DNA of 32,763 bases from a bacterium (GTDB lineage: Bacteria; Patescibacteriota; Minisyncoccia; Phycocordibacterales; VMGT01). Positions within the stretch are counted from its first letter, which is position 1, and each line of letters starts with the position of its first letter. The DNA lies in the NCBI GenBank assembly GCA_023264615.1, contig JAHFLU010000005.1, forward strand, positions 1 through 32,763, written 5' to 3'. Of this stretch, positions 16,755 through 26,739 are shown piece after piece. A program made the translations under genes and the position numbers. The notes beneath the pieces were generated by a model that saw only the letters and a list, made by a program, of their open reading frames with translations, did not search any database and was not told the DNA's origin.

Positions 16755-18011
16755 TTATGCTGTTGCTGCCTGAAGTTGATCAGCCATCAGGAATTTTTGA
16801 AGAATAGGATAGACTTCGTCGCGGTTTTGAATGGTCTCGACGACCAGATGCTCGCGGTTTGTGACCACTTTGTCATTTTTGACCTCACTAAGCGCGACCT
16901 GAAGTGAACTAAGTGCAGATGGGGTCTGGCCCATCCAGCCATAGAAACTGGCATCGTCTCGGTACCGGATTTCTCCGTAACCGACCATATTAGCGAGCAT
17001 GAGGAGCTCGACCGTCAGCTGCTTACATACGGCATTATCGTTCGGGAGGTTATCACCATCCGAGAAAAAAAATATGTACGTGCTCCATACTTCAGGCTGA
17101 TGGTATTGCCTAATGTGGTCGACTGTGAGCCGGAGGGCAGATGAGCAACGCGTTCCGCCACTATTGCTTAGTGTGAAAAAGTCTGCCTCTGGGACAACCT
17201 GCGCTTCGGTATCGTGCGCAATAAAAACAGTCTCAACGTGTTGATACTTGATGCGCAGGAAAGTGACCATCCAGAAGAAGAATGCCCGTGCGATAAATTT
17301 CTTGCTGGTTGTCATTGAGCCGGAACGGTCCATGAGCATATAGACTGCCGCATTCGCATGCATTTCAGGTCTTTCATCCCATGCACGAAAACGCAAATCC
17401 TGCTCGTTCCATGTGCCGATGCTTTTTCCCGGAGGAAGGTCCTTTCGTGCGGCATGCCGTTTAGCATTTTCAATGAGACTTCTTTTTTTAGCAAAATTAG
17501 CCCATGCGCCCCTTCTTCGTAGGTCAGTCCATTCGGTATGGACATGTTTGATCTGTTTCCGAGGCTTTTGTTCAAGCCAGGGCAGTTTCATATCTTCGAG
17601 CATGTAACGGGCGATGTCTTGAAAAGGCACATTGGCCTCATACGTATTTTCTCCTGGCTGGTCGCCCGCTAAACCATCGCCTGACCCTTGTCCGTCTCCT
17701 TGACGCCTGCCGAGGATATCGCCTATTTGTCCGTCTCCTTGGCCGACACCGCCCTGCGGGTTGCCATTGCGGAACCGGTACTGGTCAAGATAGCGTAAGG
17801 GGATACGAACGCGACGGTTGCCGTCAGAGGTGATAATGTCTTCCTGGCTAATGATTTCTCGCAGATTTTTACGAATGGCGTCTTCTACGCGCTTGTCATG
17901 CTGATGTGCATCCTGGTCGCCTCGTCTGCGAAGATCCCAGCCGTCACTGTGCTGAATGATTGATGATAGGGTGTGTGGTTGTACCAGTTCCGGCATTGCT
18001 ATACTCCTCAT
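16755..18011 (-). CDS. YeaH/YhbH family (DUF444) VWA-domain protein
   Basis: DLRRRGDQDAHQHDKRVEDAIRKNLREIISQEDII...VRIPLRYLDQYRFRNG..VGQGDG; MLMDRSGSM (MIDAS DxSxS); FFFSDGDN. Confidence 0.85.
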   Translation of the reverse strand: MRSIAMPELVQPHTLSSIIQHSDGWDLRRRGDQDAHQHDKRVEDAIRKNLREIISQEDIITSDGNRRVRIPLRYLDQYRFRNGNPQGGVGQGDGQIGDILGRRQGDGQGSGDGLAGDQPGENTYEANVPFQDIARYMLEDMKLPWLEQKPRKQIKHVHTEWTDLRRRGAWANFAKKRSLIENAKRHAARKDLPPGKSIGTWNEQDLRFRAWDERPEMHANAAVYMLMDRSGSMTTSKKFIARAFFFWMVTFLRIKYQHVETVFIAHDTEAQVVPEADFFTLSNSGGTRCSSALRLTVDHIRQYHQPEVWSTYIFFFSDGDNLPNDNAVCKQLTVELLMLANMVGYGEIRYRDDASFYGWMGQTPSALSSLQVALSEVKNDKVVTNREHLVVETIQNRDEVYPILQKFLMADQLQAATA

Positions 18012-18202
18012 TATTCAAAATTATGGAGAACAAGCCCAAAATAGGTTATGGTCTATTTTGAATACACAGCTGCGACTTTACCAAAGTAAACCGATGTATC
18101 TATAGGTAAATTGCAGTATATACAGAACAATGTCAAGCAGATTTAGGTGTTGGCAGTGTTTTATGAAAATGGAGGAAAAAGGGGAAATAATGATGGCGTG
18201 GT

Positions 18203-18218
18203 AAGCAAGCGCTTGCTT
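18203..18218. repeat. 16-bp perfect palindrome upstream of rpsL (possible operator)
   Basis: AAGCAAGCGCTTGCTT. Confidence 0.5.
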
Positions 18219-18293
18219 GCAATGTATGGGGGAACATAGTAGAGTGGTGGCTACATTCTGTATGGAGGCGTAGGGTCTGTTTTGCGTATATAT

Positions 18294-18701
18294 ATGTCTA
18301 CAATCAATCAACTCATACGAAAGCGGCGAAGCCGACCAATCCGAAAATCCAAGGCGGTTGCTTTGGGACGCGGGTTTAATACGCTCAAAAATCGCCCGGT
18401 ATATTACCCTGCCCCTTTTAAGCGCGGTGTTTGTACGAAGGTGACGACGACGACGCCGAGGAAACCAAACTCTGCTATCCGTAAGATTGCCCGCGTGCGT
18501 CTGACAAATGGGATGGAGGTAACAGCGTATATTCCAGGAATGGGACATGCGCTGCAGGAACACTCCGTAGTAGTATTGCGCGGCGGCCGCGTGAAAGATA
18601 TTGGTGTGCGCTATACAATTGTACGCGGCGTACTTGATACGACCGGCGTTGAAAACCGCAAGAAGGCGCGTTCACGCTACGGTGTCAAGAAAAAGAAATA
18701 A
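18294..18701 (+). CDS. rpsL: 30S ribosomal protein uS12
   Basis: [15 protein letters not shown]...[67 protein letters not shown]. Confidence 0.96.
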   Translation: MSTINQLIRKRRSRPIRKSKAVALGRGFNTLKNRPVYYPAPFKRGVCTKVTTTTPRKPNSAIRKIARVRLTNGMEVTAYIPGMGHALQEHSVVVLRGGRVKDIGVRYTIVRGVLDTTGVENRKKARSRYGVKKKK

Positions 18702-18709
18702 ACCTTACT

Positions 18710-19180
18710 ATGCGAAGAAAACTTAAAAAGAAAAATATTGTTCAACCCGACTATACATGGAACTCTGCAAAAGTTTCTAAACTGATCAATTATTGTATGG
18801 AAGAGGGGAAAAAGGCGACGGCAACCCGCATTGTCTACAGTGCGTTCGACATTATAAAGGAGAAAGCGAAGACGGAAAATCCTGTAGAAATATTTGAAAC
18901 GGCAATGAGAAACGTCGGGCCGCTTGTCGAGGTACGCTCGCGTCGCGTTGGCGGAGCGAACTATCAGGTGCCTCGTGAAGTGCGCCCTGAACGACGTCAG
19001 GCTCTGGCACTACGCTGGATTGTTGCCGCTGCCCGCAGCAAGAAGGGCGTCAAAATGCACAAGAAGCTTGCAGATGAAATTCTTGCAGCAAGCAACAACG
19101 AAGGCGAAGCAATAAAGAAGAAGGATGCGGTGCACAAGATGGCGGAGTCGAATAAGGCATTTGCTCATTTCTCCTGGTAA
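18710..19180 (+). CDS. rpsG: 30S ribosomal protein uS7
   Basis: [15 protein letters not shown]...[33 protein letters not shown]. Confidence 0.96.
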   Translation: MRRKLKKKNIVQPDYTWNSAKVSKLINYCMEEGKKATATRIVYSAFDIIKEKAKTENPVEIFETAMRNVGPLVEVRSRRVGGANYQVPREVRPERRQALALRWIVAAARSKKGVKMHKKLADEILAASNNEGEAIKKKDAVHKMAESNKAFAHFSW

Positions 19181-19190
19181 AAGAAAGATA

Positions 19191-21332
19191 ATGGAACGGG
19201 ATTATCCACTGGCAAAGGTTCGAAATATTGGCATTATCGCCCACATCGATGCGGGTAAGACGACGACATCCGAGCGTGTTCTCTACTACACGGGCGTTTC
19301 GCATAAAATTGGCGAGGTACACGAGGGGGAGGCAACGATGGACTGGATGGAGCAGGAGCGGGAACGCGGTATAACCATTACTTCTGCTGCTACGACTTGT
19401 TTTTGGGCCCCATCGGATGATTCAAAGAATGAGGCAAAAAAACACCGCATCAATATTATTGACACCCCCGGACATGTGGATTTTACGGCTGAAGTGGAAC
19501 GATCTCTTAAAGTGCTCGATGGTGGTGTGACGGTTTTTGACGGGGTTGCGGGTGTTGAACCGCAGTCGGAAACGGTGTGGCGGCAAGCGGACAAATACCA
19601 CGTGCCGCGAATCTGTTTCATTAATAAGCTTGATCGAACAGGAGCCTCGTTTGACTTTTCTTTTAAAACAATTGTTGATCGTTTAACGAAAAGTGCGGTA
19701 CGCATGCAGATTCCTATCGGCGAAGAGGGAAACCATATCGGCGTTGTCGATCTTCTTAAAGTGAAAGGCTATCTCTTTGAAGGGAATATGGGTAATGAAA
19801 TCAAAGAAATTGAGGTCCCTTCTAATCTTGCCGCAGATGCAAAGAAATATCGCGCGGAGCTCGTCGAGAAGATTGTTGAGAACGACGAGGTGATGATGAA
19901 TGACTACTTGGAAGGCAAAGAGCTCTCGATTGCGGATCTGAAAAAAACACTGCGTAAGGCGGTCATTGCGAATCAAATTGTTCCGGTATTTTGCGGCTCC
20001 GCGCTTAAAAATATCGGAGTACAGCTTGTTCTTGATGGCGTGATTGACTACCTTCCGTCACCGCTTGACATACCGCCCGTGAAAGGGACTGATCCGAAAA
20101 CAGGCGTGGAGATGGAGCGAAAAGCGGATGATAATGAGCCGCTCGCTGCGCTCGCGTTTAAGCTGCAGACTGACCCCTTTGTCGGCCAGCTGACGTATTT
20201 CCGTGTGTATTCGGGCACGGTCGAAAGCGGTTCATATATTTATAATTCTACAACAGGGGATAAGGAGCGGCTCGGCCGTATTCTTCGCATGCACGCTAAT
20301 CATCGGGAAGAGGTAAAGAAAGTATTTGCGGGAGAAATCGCTGCTGCTGTAGGACTTAAAAATACGAGGACATCTGATACGCTCTGTGATCCCGAGCACC
20401 CGATTATCCTTGAGAGGATCGTCTTTCCCGAGCCGGTCGTGTCCCTACGTATCGAGCCAAAAACAAAAGCGGATCAGGAAAAGATGGGCATTGCACTCAA
20501 TAAACTGGCATCTGAAGATCCAACATTTCGCGTGACATCTGATCCAGAAACTCTTGAAACGGTGATTTGGGGCATGGGTGAGTTGCACCTTGACATCATT
20601 GTTGACCGAATGAAGCGAGAATTTGGTGTCCTTGCAAATGTTGGGGCACCGCAGGTTGCATATCGCGAGACTATTACAGGCGAAGCAGAAGCGGAGTGTA
20701 AGTATATCAAGCAAACAGGTGGCCGCGGCCAGTACGGCCATGTGAAGCTTCGCGTAAAGCCGCTTGAAAAAATTACAGAAGACACAAAAATTGCAAAGAA
20801 TACGAAACGTTCAGAAGGATTTGAATTTATCAACAGTATTAAAGGAGGGCTCATTCCACAGGAGTTTATTCCGGCAGTTGAAAAAGGTGTTAAGGAGGCA
20901 ATGACTCGAGGAGTGCTCGCAGGGTACGCGATGGCTGATATTTCAGTCGATCTTTTCTATGGTTCATACCATGATGTTGACTCATCGGAAATTGCATTCA
21001 AAATCGCGGGTTCGCAAGCGTTTCAGGATGCAGCGAAGCGTGCACGCCCCGTTATTCTTGAACCAATCATGAGTGTAGAAGTCGTTACACCCGATCAGTT
21101 TATGGGTGACGTGACGGGGCATTTAAGTTCCAAGCGCGGACAGATTGAAGGGATGGAGAATCGCGGTATGGTACGTGTTATTAAAGCGAAGGTGCCGCTT
21201 TCGGAAATGTTTGGCTATATTACGACACTTCGTTCAATGACGGAAGGGCGTGCACAATACACAATGGAGTTTGACAGCTATGCTCCCGTTCCGCAAAATG
21301 TCGCGCAGACGATTATTGCGGCGAGGGTGTAA
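19191..21332 (+). CDS. fusA: Elongation factor G
   Basis: [57 protein letters not shown] track opens at 19125. Confidence 0.97.
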   Translation: MERDYPLAKVRNIGIIAHIDAGKTTTSERVLYYTGVSHKIGEVHEGEATMDWMEQERERGITITSAATTCFWAPSDDSKNEAKKHRINIIDTPGHVDFTAEVERSLKVLDGGVTVFDGVAGVEPQSETVWRQADKYHVPRICFINKLDRTGASFDFSFKTIVDRLTKSAVRMQIPIGEEGNHIGVVDLLKVKGYLFEGNMGNEIKEIEVPSNLAADAKKYRAELVEKIVENDEVMMNDYLEGKELSIADLKKTLRKAVIANQIVPVFCGSALKNIGVQLVLDGVIDYLPSPLDIPPVKGTDPKTGVEMERKADDNEPLAALAFKLQTDPFVGQLTYFRVYSGTVESGSYIYNSTTGDKERLGRILRMHANHREEVKKVFAGEIAAAVGLKNTRTSDTLCDPEHPIILERIVFPEPVVSLRIEPKTKADQEKMGIALNKLASEDPTFRVTSDPETLETVIWGMGELHLDIIVDRMKREFGVLANVGAPQVAYRETITGEAEAECKYIKQTGGRGQYGHVKLRVKPLEKITEDTKIAKNTKRSEGFEFINSIKGGLIPQEFIPAVEKGVKEAMTRGVLAGYAMADISVDLFYGSYHDVDSSEIAFKIAGSQAFQDAAKRARPVILEPIMSVEVVTPDQFMGDVTGHLSSKRGQIEGMENRGMVRVIKAKVPLSEMFGYITTLRSMTEGRAQYTMEFDSYAPVPQNVAQTIIAARV

Positions 21333-21349
21333 TCTCCTAAATTGATACG

Positions 21350-21400
21350 AAAATGCCGCAAAACTATATCTCGATAAGAGATATAGTTTTGCGGCATTTT
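21350..21400 (+). terminator. Strong terminator after fusA
   Basis: AAAATGCCGCAAAACTATATCTC-gataa-GAGATATAGTTTTGCGGCATTTT, 23 bp. Confidence 0.85.
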
Positions 21401-21450
21401 GTGGATAGTTCTCTGTCCAAGAGATGAAAGCGGTGGTACTGTATTGTAAT

Positions 21451-21831
21451 ATGGCGGACAAGAAAAAAATTCTGCTTGTGGAAGATGATAGTTTTATGAT
21501 GAAAATTCTTGCAGAGAAGTTAAGCAGGGGCGGCTTTGAGATACAAACAGCAGATGATGGGGAGGAGTGTTTGAAAAAGCTTGAAACATACAAGCCTGAT
21601 ATCATCCTGCTTGACATTATCATGCCTCGGATTGACGGCTACGAAGTACTGCACCGACTGAAAGAATCATCTGTGTGGAGAGATATTCCGGTTATCGCTC
21701 TCTCAAATCTGGGCCAAAAGGAAGAAATAGACCATGCGCTCGAACTTGGTGCGAAAGCTTTTATGGTGAAAGCGAATTTTACGACAGGGGAGATTATAGA
21801 AAACATCAATAAATTCTTGCAGGAAAAATAA
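21451..21831 (+). CDS. Single-domain (CheY/Rec-only) response regulator
   Basis: KKKILLVEDDSFMMKILAEKL...PDIILLDIIMPRIDGYEVLHRLKE...PVIALSNLGQKEE; no output domain. ORF track opens at 21424. Confidence 0.9.
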   Translation: MADKKKILLVEDDSFMMKILAEKLSRGGFEIQTADDGEECLKKLETYKPDIILLDIIMPRIDGYEVLHRLKESSVWRDIPVIALSNLGQKEEIDHALELGAKAFMVKANFTTGEIIENINKFLQEK

Positions 21832-21840
21832 GAAGACACT

Positions 21841-23049
21841 ATGGCAATAGCAGCAGGAGTTGGTACAAGCAAGAATAAGAATGCATCCCGGGCCGGGTAC
21901 GAAGCCGCTAAGGTTGCTTTTGATGCATGCGATGGATCTGGAGCGCGCTTTGTTATGGCTTTCGCATCACCGAAGTTTGACCAGCGAGAGCTTATCCAAG
22001 GGATTAACGAAGCAACGGGCGGAATACCCCTTGTTGGTTGTTCTACTGCAGGCGAAATTACGAACGAAGGATCAACGACTGGATCAGTTGCTGTGATGGT
22101 AATTTGTTCCGATACGATTGCATTTCATACAGGTCTTGGCAAGGATGTTAAAAAAGGGGCGCGTGATGCAGGACGGGCGGTGGCGAAAGAGGTGGAAAGA
22201 AAGGCAAAAGATACTGGTGCTGAACTTCAGGTGTTTGTTATGCTTCCGGATGTTCTTACAGGAAACGGTGCAGACTCTGTGCGCGGTGTACTTGACGTTC
22301 TTGGCGAGCATTTCCCTGTTGTCGGCGGTGCCCCGGGAGATGATTTTCTTTTCAAACAGACTTTTGAATATAAGGATAGCGAAGTTACATCCGGTGCGAT
22401 TGGAGGTGTTGGCCTTTCGGGAAAGTTTTCTGTTGGCATTGGTGTTCGGCACGGCTGGATGCCCATTGGTCTTCCGATGAAAGTGACAAAATCAGAAGGG
22501 GCAGTGCTCTATATGCTCGACGACAAACCGGCGATCAAAATATATGAAGATTATTTTGGATCGCAGGCGGCAGAACTTCGAAAAGAGCCGCTTGCACGCA
22601 TGGCGATCACGTATCCAATCGGTCTTAAAATTCCCGACTACGATGACGAATATCTTATTCGCGATCCCATTACTGTTGATGATCAAGGGGCGATTACCTG
22701 CGCGGCAGAGATACCCGAAGGGGCAGAAGTGCGCCTCATGATCGGCAGCAAAGAAAAAGCAATTGATGCGGCGAAAGAGGCGGCACGCCATGTGATGAGT
22801 GCATTTGACGATCATGCTCGGCCAAAGTTTGTTTTTATGTTTAATTGCATTGCGCGTGAAAAACTCTATGCACAGGATGCAAACGAAGAAATTGAGGCAG
22901 TTCTCAATATCATTGGTCGAGATACGCCGCTTATCGGTTTCTATACCTATGGCGAGCAGGCGCCACTTGGTGGCGAATTCAAAAATCGTGCACAATGCAA
23001 TACTCGCTTTTATAATGAAACGATGGTGCTCTTTGGGGTCGGCGAGTAA
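21841..23049 (+). CDS. FIST-domain (FIST N + FIST C) sensory protein
   Basis: FVMAFASPKFDQRELIQGINEATGGIPLVGCSTAGEIT; FVMLPDVLTGNGADSVRGVLDVLGEHFPVVGGAPGDDF; FNCIARE...IGFYTYGEQAP. Confidence 0.85.
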   Translation: MAIAAGVGTSKNKNASRAGYEAAKVAFDACDGSGARFVMAFASPKFDQRELIQGINEATGGIPLVGCSTAGEITNEGSTTGSVAVMVICSDTIAFHTGLGKDVKKGARDAGRAVAKEVERKAKDTGAELQVFVMLPDVLTGNGADSVRGVLDVLGEHFPVVGGAPGDDFLFKQTFEYKDSEVTSGAIGGVGLSGKFSVGIGVRHGWMPIGLPMKVTKSEGAVLYMLDDKPAIKIYEDYFGSQAAELRKEPLARMAITYPIGLKIPDYDDEYLIRDPITVDDQGAITCAAEIPEGAEVRLMIGSKEKAIDAAKEAARHVMSAFDDHARPKFVFMFNCIAREKLYAQDANEEIEAVLNIIGRDTPLIGFYTYGEQAPLGGEFKNRAQCNTRFYNETMVLFGVGE

Positions 23050-23091
23050 CAGCCTTTTGCTGTAGACTGAACGTTGTATGTTTACTGGCGT

Positions 23092-24084
23092 ATGAAGAAG
23101 TTTCTTTTTTTGTTTACTGTTCTCGTGTTTATTACTGTTCTCCTGTTTTTGTATAGGCAGCAGATGGTAGTTCATATGTTGCGGACATACCGTGTGGGAA
23201 TCCCGAAACCGCTTGCATCGCTTGTGCCGGCATTCGAGGGGTTTAAGAGAGGTATGCGTGAGCGGGGATATGAAGAGGGAAGAAATATTTCGTACACGAT
23301 TATCGAAGAGGGGGCGAATGAAGCTGAAACAAAAGAAAACCTTGCTACGTTTGTTCATACACGGCCGGATCTTATCTATACGCTTGGCGTGAATGCATCT
23401 CGGGACGCCAAAGCAATTACGGGGACCATTGCACCCGATCTTCCCGTACTTTTTGCGGTTGTTTCAGATCCGGTTGGCAACGGACTTGTTGCCGATTTGC
23501 AGAGTTCGGGGAATAACCTCACGGGTGTTGCTGCCGGCAGCGATATTATTGCTGCAAAACGTGTTGAGCTCTTTCTGGAACTTGTACCAGGCACGAAGCG
23601 AATCATTTTCCCGTGGAATAATGCATTAACGACAGGCATCGAGCATGTGCGTGAAGTTGTTGCGGCAATGCAGGGTATCGAGCTTGTAGAGCGGGAAGTA
23701 CGAAATGAAGCTGAAATAGATGCATATCTGTCCACATTTGTTTCGCAGCCGGGCGATGCGCTTTTCCGGGCGCCGGATAGTATCGTTGCACGTCGCGTGA
23801 AAGAGCTCTCTTTGTGGGCGATTGAGCACAAAGTGCCGATGGTGGGCACAAACTATGATGATGCAGTTCTTGGGGCTCTTGCGAGCTACGGGGCTAACTT
23901 TGAGCAGATTGGTATACAATCGGCGGAGTTTGCCGACCGTATTCTTAAAGGCAGCAAACCGAAAGACTTACCAGTGACGTATCCGGCGCGTTATGAATTC
24001 GTGCTGAATACGGAGACGGCAGAAAAACTAGACATGACGTTTGGACCGGATGCACTAGTCAATGTTGATAAATATGTTCCCTAG
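23092..24084 (+). CDS. ABC_sub_bind (TrpX/DUF534-like) substrate-binding protein with N-terminal TM/signal
   Basis: RVGIPKPLASLVPAFEGFKRGMRERGYEEGRNISYTIIEEGAN...PDLIYTLGVNASRDAKAITGTIAPDLPVLFAVVSDPVGNGLV...NNLTGVAAG. ORF track opens at 23074. Confidence 0.85.
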   Translation: MKKFLFLFTVLVFITVLLFLYRQQMVVHMLRTYRVGIPKPLASLVPAFEGFKRGMRERGYEEGRNISYTIIEEGANEAETKENLATFVHTRPDLIYTLGVNASRDAKAITGTIAPDLPVLFAVVSDPVGNGLVADLQSSGNNLTGVAAGSDIIAAKRVELFLELVPGTKRIIFPWNNALTTGIEHVREVVAAMQGIELVEREVRNEAEIDAYLSTFVSQPGDALFRAPDSIVARRVKELSLWAIEHKVPMVGTNYDDAVLGALASYGANFEQIGIQSAEFADRILKGSKPKDLPVTYPARYEFVLNTETAEKLDMTFGPDALVNVDKYVP

Positions 24085-25810
24085 AGAGCACAAGGAATCA
24101 GGGCGACTATTTGCATCAATGCGGGAATACAGCGGGCTTTTTTTTGGGATTCTTTTGCTTTTTGTTTTTACCATACTGTGGTTTGTTCCAACAGCCTTGA
24201 CAATCCGAAAATCGGCATCAACCCTCGCGCGCGAGAGTGCCCGTCGTGTAGGCTCAAATATTGAGTCAACGATGCACCGTAGTGCGGATGCGATTGCTTC
24301 CGCCGCAGAAGAAGTTGGCATAACACCCGACCGCTATGAATTTATTCTCAAACGATTGCTTGGAAGCGAAGACGGACTCCAGAGCGTTTCTCTGATTGGG
24401 ATGGATGGAAGTGAAATGTTTCATTTGGATCGCATTGCCGTACATAAGGAAAACATGCCGCTTCCGCAGCCTGCGGTTGCAGTTGTTAGAAATGCGCTTG
24501 CGGGCGAAGCGGGGATTGGGGAAATATTTTTCTCCGACATTCTTGAACCGAGAACATATCTTGCCGCTCCGGTTCGTACGATTGGCAAGGTGAAAGGAGT
24601 AATTGTGGGTGAGTTTAACCTTCGGCCGCTTATATCGTTTTTGCAGGATACATCGCTTCCGGAAGGGCATATATATGTTGTCGACAAAAATGGCTTTCAG
24701 ATACTCCATCCGGAACTTTCTGAATTCTTGCGCCATCCGAACTATTTGTCGCGTGGAATTGTACAGAAAGTAATTACTGAACGCAGGGTTATGGACGGTC
24801 TCGGTGCCCTTGATGGATACAAGAATGATAACGGGGTTACGGTTTTTGCTGTGGGTATGCCACTTGATGTCGGCGGATGGAGTATTTTTACAGAACAGCC
24901 GCAAAGTATCGCTTTTGCGAGTGTATGGCAGACTCTTTTTATTGCTTTAGGTATCATCGTTTTCGGAGCACTTGCTCTGATTCTCCTTTTTCGGAACCAC
25001 CGTTTTCTTGTTGGCTCGAATATCAAACTGAAGGAAATGCTTGTTGACCTTGATAATTCTGGTAAAATGCTTGTCCGGCGGGATCTCGATTTGTCGCGTG
25101 CGAATGCTCGTCTTTTGGAACTTGATGACATGAAGTCGCAGTTCGTCTCGACGGCTGCGCACCAGCTGCGTACACCACTTACGGTGCTTAAGTGGTCGCT
25201 CAACGAACTTTTGGAGGGGGATTTTGGATCGCTGAAAAAGAACCAGAAAGAATTACTTACCGATGTTGTGGCTGCGAACAAGCGCCTGATTAATCTCGTT
25301 AATGATCTTCTTGATATAGCACGACTGGAGGATGATCAGGGCGGGATGAAGATGGAACGGCAAGATATTGCTACCGTGATGAAAAATGTGATTAGCCAAT
25401 TTCAAAAGGTGCTGAAAGAAAAGAATATCAAGTTTTCTTTTGAGCATCCGCGTGATTCTCTCTATGTTGTTTTAGATAAAGAAAAGATGGGTATCGCTCT
25501 GTATAACCTTATCGACAATGCGATAAAATATACATTACCAAAAGGATCGATCTTGGTTACTCTCGTTGGCGTAGACAAAGAAATTCATATTTCGGTTAAG
25601 GATACAGGGATTGGTATTCCCGAGGAAGAGAAAGAACGGATATTCAGCAAATTTTTCAGGGCGCACAATGCCATGCTCATGGAAACGTATGGTTCAGGTC
25701 TGGGACTTTCAGTTGTGAAAGATATAGCAGAAAAGCACCACGGCTCTATCGCATTCAGGAAAAATGAAGGAAGCGGAAGCACTTTTATACTGACAGTACC
25801 CGCGGCGTAG
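24074..25810 (+). CDS. Sensor histidine kinase with extracytoplasmic dCache-like domain, HisKA and HATPase_c
   Basis: Two TMs flank the sensor region; KSQFVSTAAHQLRTPLTVLKWSLNEL (H-box), NLIDNAIKYT (N), DTGIGIPEEEKERIFSKFFRA (G1/F), GSGLGLSVVK (G2). Overlaps the preceding CDS. Confidence 0.92.
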   Translation: MFPREHKESGRLFASMREYSGLFFGILLLFVFTILWFVPTALTIRKSASTLARESARRVGSNIESTMHRSADAIASAAEEVGITPDRYEFILKRLLGSEDGLQSVSLIGMDGSEMFHLDRIAVHKENMPLPQPAVAVVRNALAGEAGIGEIFFSDILEPRTYLAAPVRTIGKVKGVIVGEFNLRPLISFLQDTSLPEGHIYVVDKNGFQILHPELSEFLRHPNYLSRGIVQKVITERRVMDGLGALDGYKNDNGVTVFAVGMPLDVGGWSIFTEQPQSIAFASVWQTLFIALGIIVFGALALILLFRNHRFLVGSNIKLKEMLVDLDNSGKMLVRRDLDLSRANARLLELDDMKSQFVSTAAHQLRTPLTVLKWSLNELLEGDFGSLKKNQKELLTDVVAANKRLINLVNDLLDIARLEDDQGGMKMERQDIATVMKNVISQFQKVLKEKNIKFSFEHPRDSLYVVLDKEKMGIALYNLIDNAIKYTLPKGSILVTLVGVDKEIHISVKDTGIGIPEEEKERIFSKFFRAHNAMLMETYGSGLGLSVVKDIAEKHHGSIAFRKNEGSGSTFILTVPAA

Positions 25811-25830
25811 GTTTTTAATTGCGTATTCCG

Positions 25831-26082
25831 ATGATTAAAAAAGCAACACTCCACCCTTCCCGCATTGGCTGCCCTTCGCTTCCCGGAACGATGAAAGGAA
25901 TTGTTATGTCGATAGGCGGAGTTAAGGATGTCGCCATTGTATATGAGGAGCGTTCGCTTTTGGTGACGTTTGATGATGCGGCGACCTCGGTTGAAGCGAT
26001 TGTTAAGAAAATTGGGGAAGAGACAGGAATTGCAATGGGTAGCGACATACGTGGAGGAGAGGATAGGGGAGCGACATGCTAA
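25831..26082 (+). CDS. HMA-like (heavy-metal-associated fold) small protein lacking CxxC
   Basis: RIGCPSLPGTMKGIVMSIGGVKDVAIVYEERSLLVTFDDAATSVEAIVKKIGEETG resembles HMA pattern. ORF track start 25819. Confidence 0.5.
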   Translation: MIKKATLHPSRIGCPSLPGTMKGIVMSIGGVKDVAIVYEERSLLVTFDDAATSVEAIVKKIGEETGIAMGSDIRGGEDRGATC

Positions 26083-26111
26083 CAAAAGTGGCTACATGCA
26101 AGAAAAAAAGA

Positions 26112-26139
26112 GCGGGCCCGTTGCAGATAACGGGCCCGC
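26112..26139. terminator. Bidirectional hairpin terminator
   Basis: GCGGGCCCGTT-gcagat-AACGGGCCCGC. Confidence 0.75.
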
Positions 26140-26159
26140 ATGCTGCGCGCGCGGGAATA

Positions 26160-26573
26160 CTATTCGATACCCGTCATATTGAGAACTCCGCCAGCCATGC
26201 GGAATGCAGTTTTGATGATCTCTGCTATGAGCTCGTCCGGTGTATCGCTGCCGTATCCATCGAGAGGAACGCCGTTAAAGTTAAACCCAGTTTCAGAAAC
26301 GATCTTTTGAGAATATGCGGCGAGCAGTGTCGGAATGTCAGTGACTGACAAGTGCTCGATGTCATATTGCAGACGCTGTCCTGCTTCACCATAGTATAAG
26401 TCATGCAGACGGATGCCCCGCTGTGCGAGAGCGACGGGGTCAATATCGGAGTGTTCATAGAGTTCGAGCGCAAGATCGTGTTTTCCATTTGCCGCAAGAA
26501 AATTTGCTTGTGTTCGAGCGTATTGCTTAATTGGTACGACTAACTTCGCGCGGTCAAGGGGTGACAGAGCCAT
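26160..26573 (-). CDS. Hypothetical protein
   Basis: 139 aa ORF; SD AAGGAGA upstream of MALSPLDR. Confidence 0.55.
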   Translation of the reverse strand: MALSPLDRAKLVVPIKQYARTQANFLAANGKHDLALELYEHSDIDPVALAQRGIRLHDLYYGEAGQRLQYDIEHLSVTDIPTLLAAYSQKIVSETGFNFNGVPLDGYGSDTPDELIAEIIKTAFRMAGGVLNMTGIE

Positions 26574-26739
26574 TAGCAAGTCTCCTTTTGCGCTTGCTGT
26601 GGTTGTTTAAGGCGAATGATCCGCACAGAAATTTATCACGCGTATACGTGTGTGTCAAGACACTCGATCGCTGTTTATGTGGTTAGAAGTAGCAGACAAA
26701 ACCTTATTGCGGCGGTCGAACAGTCCTTGAAAGGAAAGT

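Noticed and set aside
22492-23358. 288 aa minus-strand ORF opposite the FIST/SBP genes, and 27605-28456 minus opposite tuf
   Set aside because: Antisense to strongly supported genes, with low-complexity Lys/Arg/Phe/Cys-rich composition typical of reverse frames.
23092-24084. Complete ABC transporter operon
   Set aside because: No permease or ATPase ORF next to the substrate-binding protein; the downstream gene is clearly a histidine kinase.
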